Source: Providencia rettgeri (GTDB taxonomy: Bacteria > Pseudomonadota > Gammaproteobacteria > Enterobacterales > Enterobacteriaceae). Taken from it: a DNA stretch of 64,000 nucleotides. Location of the stretch: positions 2,418,001-2,482,000 of the forward strand of contig NZ_CP059348.1 of assembly GCF_013702265.1 (NCBI RefSeq). The letters are read 5' to 3'. This document shows, piece by piece, positions 60,130 through 64,000 of the stretch. The notes beneath the pieces are model-generated. The model did no database searches and had not been told where the DNA came from. It saw only the letters and a list, made by a program, of their open reading frames with translations. The position numbers were made by a program, and so were the translations under genes. The stretch's first letter is position 1, and each line of letters begins with the position of its first letter.

Positions 60130-60130
60130 A
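59921..60130 (+). CDS. small conserved frame in spacer 1 (no ATG start)
   Basis: A 69-residue frame (RCNRSIATSEIQ... to ...CTRVFVNDKELR) whose TAA overlaps the ATG of lipoprotein C. The copy in spacer 2 differs at about 15 synonymous and 8 amino-acid-changing codons, which is what selection on protein produces. No ATG, GTG or TTG start is evident here: the codon before Arg is ATA, where copy 2 has ATG. It is either expressed through the mini-ORF or decayed. Function unknown. Confidence 0.4.
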   Translation, partial: RCNRSIATSEIQIAPRHYRQNLAALYQQLPDCLEVLQNTDVNQQAPLKQVEFIYVDSCTRVFVNDKELR

Positions 60131-60963
60131 TGACAATGCCATGGCGTCTCTACACGCCTTTACTGATAGTTATACTTGCCGGGTGTGATAGTGGGCAAAA
60201 AGAGGCTGAATCGGCTAAGTTGCGTCAAGCCTCGATGGATAATATGGTTTCTATTCCTGGCGGACGTTTTCAGATGGGAGATTTTGGACCGTTAGTGGAA
60301 GATAAACTGCCGTATAGTCTTGACCTTTCAACCAAGCCTTTGCATTGGGTGTCCTTATCGGATTTTAAAATGGGCAAATACCGAGTGACGTGGGGAGAGT
60401 TTAATCGCTGGTTGGATGTGCAAGGAAGAGAACCCCTTGAATTTTATACGAAGGGTAAAAATAGTGAGGCCGTCGATTGGGAGGAGCTGGGGGATGATTA
60501 TCCTGCAAAAGTATCGTGGCAAGATGCGAAGGCCTACTGCCAATGGTTAGGGATAAATAGTGGCAAAAAAACCGATTTACCCACGGAAGCCCAGTGGGAG
60601 TACGCCGCTCGCAGCGGGGGTCAATTTTTGATTTTCGGGAATAGTGATAACAAATTGTATCATAATAACGAAGACCCCAACCGAAACTTTACTATTTGGC
60701 CTGCTCCTGTAGGAAGTTTTGCCCCCAACCCTATCGGACTGTATGACATGATGGGCAATGGAACGGATTGGGTTAACGATTGGTATAGTGACGGTTATTA
60801 TCAACATTCCCCCGAAGAGAATCCGCAAGGACCGGAAACCGGAACGAAGAGAGTCTTCCGTGGTTATCGTGGCAGCGTTGATGGCACATTAACGATCACT
60901 CGGGGCGGTGAATATCCTAACGATAAGTATGGTGAAGGGTTTCGGTGTGTAGAAAATCCATAA
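60130..60963 (+). CDS. SUMF1/FGE-fold lipoprotein C, putative immunity protein
   Basis: 277 residues. Lipobox ILAGC with Cys19 then Asp. PGGRFQMGDFGPL, DAKAYCQWLGIN, DLPTEAQWEYAARSGGQF, IGLYDMMGNGTDWVNDWY and GFRCVENP follow copy B closely; no catalytic Cys pair. The ATG overlaps the stop of the small frame upstream, indicating translational coupling. Confidence 0.7.
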   Translation: MTMPWRLYTPLLIVILAGCDSGQKEAESAKLRQASMDNMVSIPGGRFQMGDFGPLVEDKLPYSLDLSTKPLHWVSLSDFKMGKYRVTWGEFNRWLDVQGREPLEFYTKGKNSEAVDWEELGDDYPAKVSWQDAKAYCQWLGINSGKKTDLPTEAQWEYAARSGGQFLIFGNSDNKLYHNNEDPNRNFTIWPAPVGSFAPNPIGLYDMMGNGTDWVNDWYSDGYYQHSPEENPQGPETGTKRVFRGYRGSVDGTLTITRGGEYPNDKYGEGFRCVENP

Positions 60964-61206
60964 TTCTATTGAGAGGATTAATGTTTTATCCGGTATGCGC
61001 TGTAATCGTTCGATAGCGACATCTGAAATTCAAATAGCACCCCGCCATTACCGACAAAACTTAACGGCCTTGTATCAGCAACTGCCCAACAGTCTTGAGG
61101 TGCAGCAAAATGTGGATATGAATCAGCAGACACCGCTCAAACAAGTCGATTTTATCTACGTGGACAGTTGTACGCGCGTGTTTGTGAACGATAAGGAGTT
61201 AGGATA
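60964..61206 (+). repeat. ~243-bp duplicated spacer, copy 2
   Basis: Second copy of the unit at 59887-60129, between lipoproteins C and D. Its mini-ORF is at 60981-61016. Confidence 0.9.
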
Positions 61207-61207
61207 A
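60995..61207 (+). CDS. small conserved frame in spacer 2 (70 aa)
   Basis: MRCNRSIATSEIQIAP... to ...CTRVFVNDKELG, 70 residues from the ATG at 60995, with a stop overlapping the ATG of lipoprotein D. No clear ribosome site precedes it. See the copy in spacer 1: changes between the two are mostly synonymous. No family recognised, no signal peptide or membrane segment. Confidence 0.45.
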   Translation: MRCNRSIATSEIQIAPRHYRQNLTALYQQLPNSLEVQQNVDMNQQTPLKQVDFIYVDSCTRVFVNDKELG

Positions 61208-62097
61208 TGAAAATGGTTTGGTGTTTAAGTTTGCCCTTGCTGATAGGGTCACTGGTAGGGTGTGATCACACCCCTACCGCAGAACAACAAAAACAAGCTC
61301 AACAACTGGTCAATGATACTTTAAATAATATGGTGTTTGTTGAGGGCGGAACTTTTTTAATGGGAGATTTTGGTGGTAAAGATGGTAAATCCAATTTTGT
61401 TTATAGTATTAGCAAGGATAATAAATTTACCCATAATGTAACCCTCGATAGTTTCAGCATTTCAAAAAGTAAGGTTTCATGGGGCGAATACTTGCAATGG
61501 CTAGATATCATGGGAAAACCTCTACCCGAGAATTATAAAAAACTGAAAGAACAAGTACGCTATGTATCGATGAAAAAATTTACCAATGATAATTATCTCG
61601 CCTCTGTTAACTGGCAAGATGCTAAAGATTATTGCCAATGGATTGGGCAACAAAGTGGATTACCGGTTGACTTGCCTACCGAAGCGCAATGGGAGTATGC
61701 GGCTCGTAGTCGAGGTCAATTTTTGAATTACTCAAGTGACGATGGCAAGTTTGGCGACTTTATTGATCCTTCTTCCAAAGCATATATTCCATTAAATATG
61801 CGCAAACCCAATCCCCTAGGGTTATATGATATGATCGGCAATGGCTGGGATTGGACCAATGATTGGTACGATGAAAACTACTATTCAGTATCTCCCGAAA
61901 AAAATCCGCAAGGCCCTCAATCGGGTACGACCAAAGTAACTCGAGGCTCTGCGGGTACCAATTTTATGGATAACCAGAATATTGAACGCTATGCTATGCC
62001 TCCTGTATTAACAGAGATAATGAGCACAGGGCGAGGTTTTCGCTGCGCAATCCAATCCCCAACACCTATTTCAACCGCTGAAAATTATAGCCAATAA
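61207..62097 (+). CDS. SUMF1/FGE-fold lipoprotein D, putative immunity protein
   Basis: 296 residues. Lipobox SLVGC with Cys19 then Asp. The mature part is an A-type sequence: from TAEQQKQAQQLVNDTLNN for about 200 bp the DNA is almost identical to copy A, after which they diverge. The signal peptide (MKMVWCLSLPLLIG) and upstream spacer instead match copy C. It therefore looks like a recombinant of the two subfamilies. Catalytic FGE cysteines are absent. Confidence 0.7.
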   Translation: MKMVWCLSLPLLIGSLVGCDHTPTAEQQKQAQQLVNDTLNNMVFVEGGTFLMGDFGGKDGKSNFVYSISKDNKFTHNVTLDSFSISKSKVSWGEYLQWLDIMGKPLPENYKKLKEQVRYVSMKKFTNDNYLASVNWQDAKDYCQWIGQQSGLPVDLPTEAQWEYAARSRGQFLNYSSDDGKFGDFIDPSSKAYIPLNMRKPNPLGLYDMIGNGWDWTNDWYDENYYSVSPEKNPQGPQSGTTKVTRGSAGTNFMDNQNIERYAMPPVLTEIMSTGRGFRCAIQSPTPISTAENYSQ

Positions 62098-62164
62098 TTA
62101 ATATTAAAATACTAAGTTAATATTTTTTGAATATCACAACCTACCTATTAATATTTAAACTCTT

Positions 62165-62431
62165 ATGACTAAAAACATTATTTTACTGGGTGATAAAACC
62201 AGTCATGGTGGCACCGTTATTACCGCAACTTCCGATATTATTATTAATGGAAAAAGAGCAGCTAAAATAGGTGACTTAGTCAGTTGCCCCAAAAAAGGTC
62301 ATGGCATTAATGCCATTATTGAAGGCGCTACAGAATTTACATGTAAAGGTATTCCTGTTGCCGTGGATGGAAGCAAAACTGAGTGCGGTTGTTATCTCAT
62401 TGCCAGTATTACTGACTTTAATTTAGGATAA
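62165..62431 (+). CDS. T6SS spike-tip PAAR protein
   Basis: 88 residues, a stand-alone PAAR domain that caps the VgrG spike and sharpens it. LLGDKTSHGGTVITA, the IIINGKRAAKIGDLVSCPK segment and HGINAIIEGA show the usual repeats with His/Cys zinc ligands (SHGG, SCPKKGHG, ECGC). No C-terminal toxin domain is fused. It is 2 bp before the next gene. Confidence 0.93.
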   Translation: MTKNIILLGDKTSHGGTVITATSDIIINGKRAAKIGDLVSCPKKGHGINAIIEGATEFTCKGIPVAVDGSKTECGCYLIASITDFNLG

Positions 62432-62433
62432 TT

Positions 62434-63576
62434 ATGTCTTGGAATAAAAAAGCATCGCTACAAGTACCTAAACCTCAAAAGCCTCCTTACGTTAAATGGA
62501 TTATAGCGTTAGGTTTAACATTATTTTTTCTATTTTATTCACTCTATTTTAATTCTCAAAAAGAATCTCTCGATTCAGATAGAGGAAAGATTATCATCAT
62601 TTTTGTGGCTATAGCCCCGCTCATTACTGTTTTAAGTGTATTCTTCGTAAAAATTATTTTTTATTTTAAATCAAAAAATAATTATGAATTCTTAGAAAAT
62701 GAAAAGAAATATGCTGATAAAAAATGGGAGGAATGGGGTTCAAGAGCAATTAGCATATTAGACTCCGTTATTTTACTTCCTGATAAAATCACATTACCCT
62801 ATATTTTAAAACATCAGAGTTCACATATCGCAAGCTACCAACTACCAAAGAGAATTGATTATTTACCTGAAGATAAATCTCCGTGTTTTATTTTACTAAG
62901 GACACTGCAAGATAAGATTCTTGAGGTCAGTACCAAATACCCTTTCTCTGTTCACTATTTAACAAATCAAGACCACAACACATCAAGAAAAGAATTCGAA
63001 TATTCATGGGAAAAATTATTTCATACCCCACCACCACACAATGTAAATTTCACCCATGAACTAGATTACAACTACATCGAAGATACTGTAAGAAACAATG
63101 AAGACCTAATCCAACTGGTACTCATTGAGCAGGCTTATAACCAAAATCAATCTGCCGCGTTTGCAGCGTTTATTTTTACTTCCGATGAAGTCGCTTTGGC
63201 ATATCAACTCAATACGATTGCTAATGTAAAAAGACCGATGCCAATCACAATCGATGAAGATAAACAGAATGCCATCCATCTATTTACTGAAATACAGACT
63301 GAATCAAAAAATACGTTTCTTTGTTTTTCTGACAATAAATGCCAAAACGATTTAATCGGCGCGATTTTCAGTGCCTCTGAGGTACTCCCTAAAATAGAAC
63401 CCAATAAGTTACTTAACTTAGAATTTTTTATTGGTCCAGTAGGCGAATTTTCAAGTTGGTTAAATTTAGCCATCGCCATTGACTATGTTGCTCAATCCAA
63501 GAACTCAGCTTTAACACTTTCTCAAGATAATCAATCAATGTTTATTGGAACTATTACTTCGAGTCCATCGATATGA
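62434..63576 (+). CDS. T6SS-cluster membrane protein of unknown function
   Basis: 380 residues, not assigned to a family. There are two N-terminal membrane helices (about 21-40 and 51-75) and then a soluble domain of about 300 residues ending SMFIGTITSSPSI. Its place between PAAR and tssM, with ATGA overlap to tssM, suggests a membrane-complex accessory part or partner of TssM. The soluble domain's topology cannot be told from sequence alone. Confidence 0.6.
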   Translation: MSWNKKASLQVPKPQKPPYVKWIIALGLTLFFLFYSLYFNSQKESLDSDRGKIIIIFVAIAPLITVLSVFFVKIIFYFKSKNNYEFLENEKKYADKKWEEWGSRAISILDSVILLPDKITLPYILKHQSSHIASYQLPKRIDYLPEDKSPCFILLRTLQDKILEVSTKYPFSVHYLTNQDHNTSRKEFEYSWEKLFHTPPPHNVNFTHELDYNYIEDTVRNNEDLIQLVLIEQAYNQNQSAAFAAFIFTSDEVALAYQLNTIANVKRPMPITIDEDKQNAIHLFTEIQTESKNTFLCFSDNKCQNDLIGAIFSASEVLPKIEPNKLLNLEFFIGPVGEFSSWLNLAIAIDYVAQSKNSALTLSQDNQSMFIGTITSSPSI

Positions 63577-64000
63577 ATATAAAATTGAATAAATCCGTAG
63601 TGAAGACATTTTCTTTCTTCATTTTTGTTGTCTTACTATGCCTTTGTGTTTGGTTCTATGGTGAACACTTTTACCTAGAAACAAAATTCAAAAAGTACAT
63701 TACGATCGGTATTATTATTTCTTTTAGTATTATTTATAGTGCCGTTCGATGGGGATTTCATCACAAAAAAATAGCAGAGCACCGTGAAGAAAATAAAGAC
63801 ACGGGTACTTATCCAGATAAAGACAAAAAATCCATCCTCAATAACCAGAATTTATCCCCCATATTAGTCACCCTAAAATCCCAATACGGCACTTTCTGGC
63901 ATTCCAAAGTCTCTATTCAACTCCTCCTCGGCTCCCACTCCGCGGTCGAAAAACTCGCCCCTAGCCTGACGCAAGAAATCTGGCAAGAGTGTGATGGCAC
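63573..64000 (+). CDS. tssM: T6SS membrane-complex protein TssM (IcmF/VasK), 3' end outside window
   Basis: Only the first ~142 residues are visible, starting at the ATG at 63573, which overlaps the previous stop. There are two N-terminal membrane helices (about 11-31 and 41-60) and then the start of the cytoplasmic domain (WHSKVSIQLLLGSHSAVEKL followed by APSLTQEIWQECDG), as in VasK/ImcF-type TssM. TssM is the large envelope-spanning part of TssJLM. Confidence 0.82.
   Translation, partial: MNIKLNKSVVKTFSFFIFVVLLCLCVWFYGEHFYLETKFKKYITIGIIISFSIIYSAVRWGFHHKKIAEHREENKDTGTYPDKDKKSILNNQNLSPILVTLKSQYGTFWHSKVSIQLLLGSHSAVEKLAPSLTQEIWQECDG

Noticed and set aside
58160..62097. Lipoproteins as active sulfatase-activating (formylglycine-generating) enzymes
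   Set aside because: The catalytic Cys pair is missing in all four and no sulfatase gene is nearby.

Overview
This window is chromosomal DNA from a low-GC (roughly 40 %) member of the Enterobacterales. Protein similarity to Escherichia coli, and conserved gene blocks in a non-E. coli overall order, point to the Morganellaceae, most likely Providencia. That assignment is inference from remembered family sequences, not a database result.

Layout: (1) 1-8.1 kb holds the fatty-acid/phospholipid block fabF(partial)-acpP-fabG-fabD-fabH-plsX-rpmF-yceD on the minus strand, then maf (yceF), rluC and the long rne leader, in the E. coli order. (2) 8.1-18.1 kb holds rne, tmaR, a HigB/HigA-like toxin-antitoxin pair, sbcB, dld, an ERIC-like element with a heptamer repeat, and plaP. 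plaP is preceded by an unannotated 69-codon leader ORF that overlaps its start. (3) 18.3-23.0 kb is more accessory: a secreted hypothetical protein, a CirA-type TonB receptor with a Fur box, and a DJ-1/PfpI protein divergent from a TetR regulator with a matched operator pair. (4) 23.0-31.6 kb holds lysP-yeiE-yeiH-nfo, an orphan fruK, a Nudix hydrolase, mtr and efpL. (5) 31.7-42.9 kb holds a fimbrial-like secreted protein, mepS, yejG, bcr, rsuA, radD, rplY, yejK, yejL, yejM and tRNA-Pro(GGG), again in E. coli order. (6) 43-64 kb holds a YcxB-like protein and then a type VI secretion system (T6SS) that runs off the right edge: tssB, tssC, tssK, tssL, a TagL-like OmpA-domain protein, hcp, clpV, vgrG, a cargo module, PAAR, a membrane protein and the start of tssM. 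tssA, tssE, tssF, tssG and tssJ are not in the window.

The most interesting part is the T6SS cargo module (55.8-62.1 kb). VgrG carries a C-terminal extension that looks like a cargo adaptor. Next comes a 771-residue protein with membrane-active-looking segments and no recognised domain (the candidate effector), then four tandem lipoproteins with a SUMF1/formylglycine-generating-enzyme fold. The lipoproteins lack the catalytic cysteine pair, and all carry Asp directly after the lipidated Cys, a signal for retention in the inner membrane. This arrangement suggests an effector acting at the inner membrane from the periplasm, guarded by an amplified and recombining set of immunity lipoproteins. 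Two of the spacers are a duplicated ~240-bp unit that contains a small reading frame whose copies differ mostly at synonymous sites.
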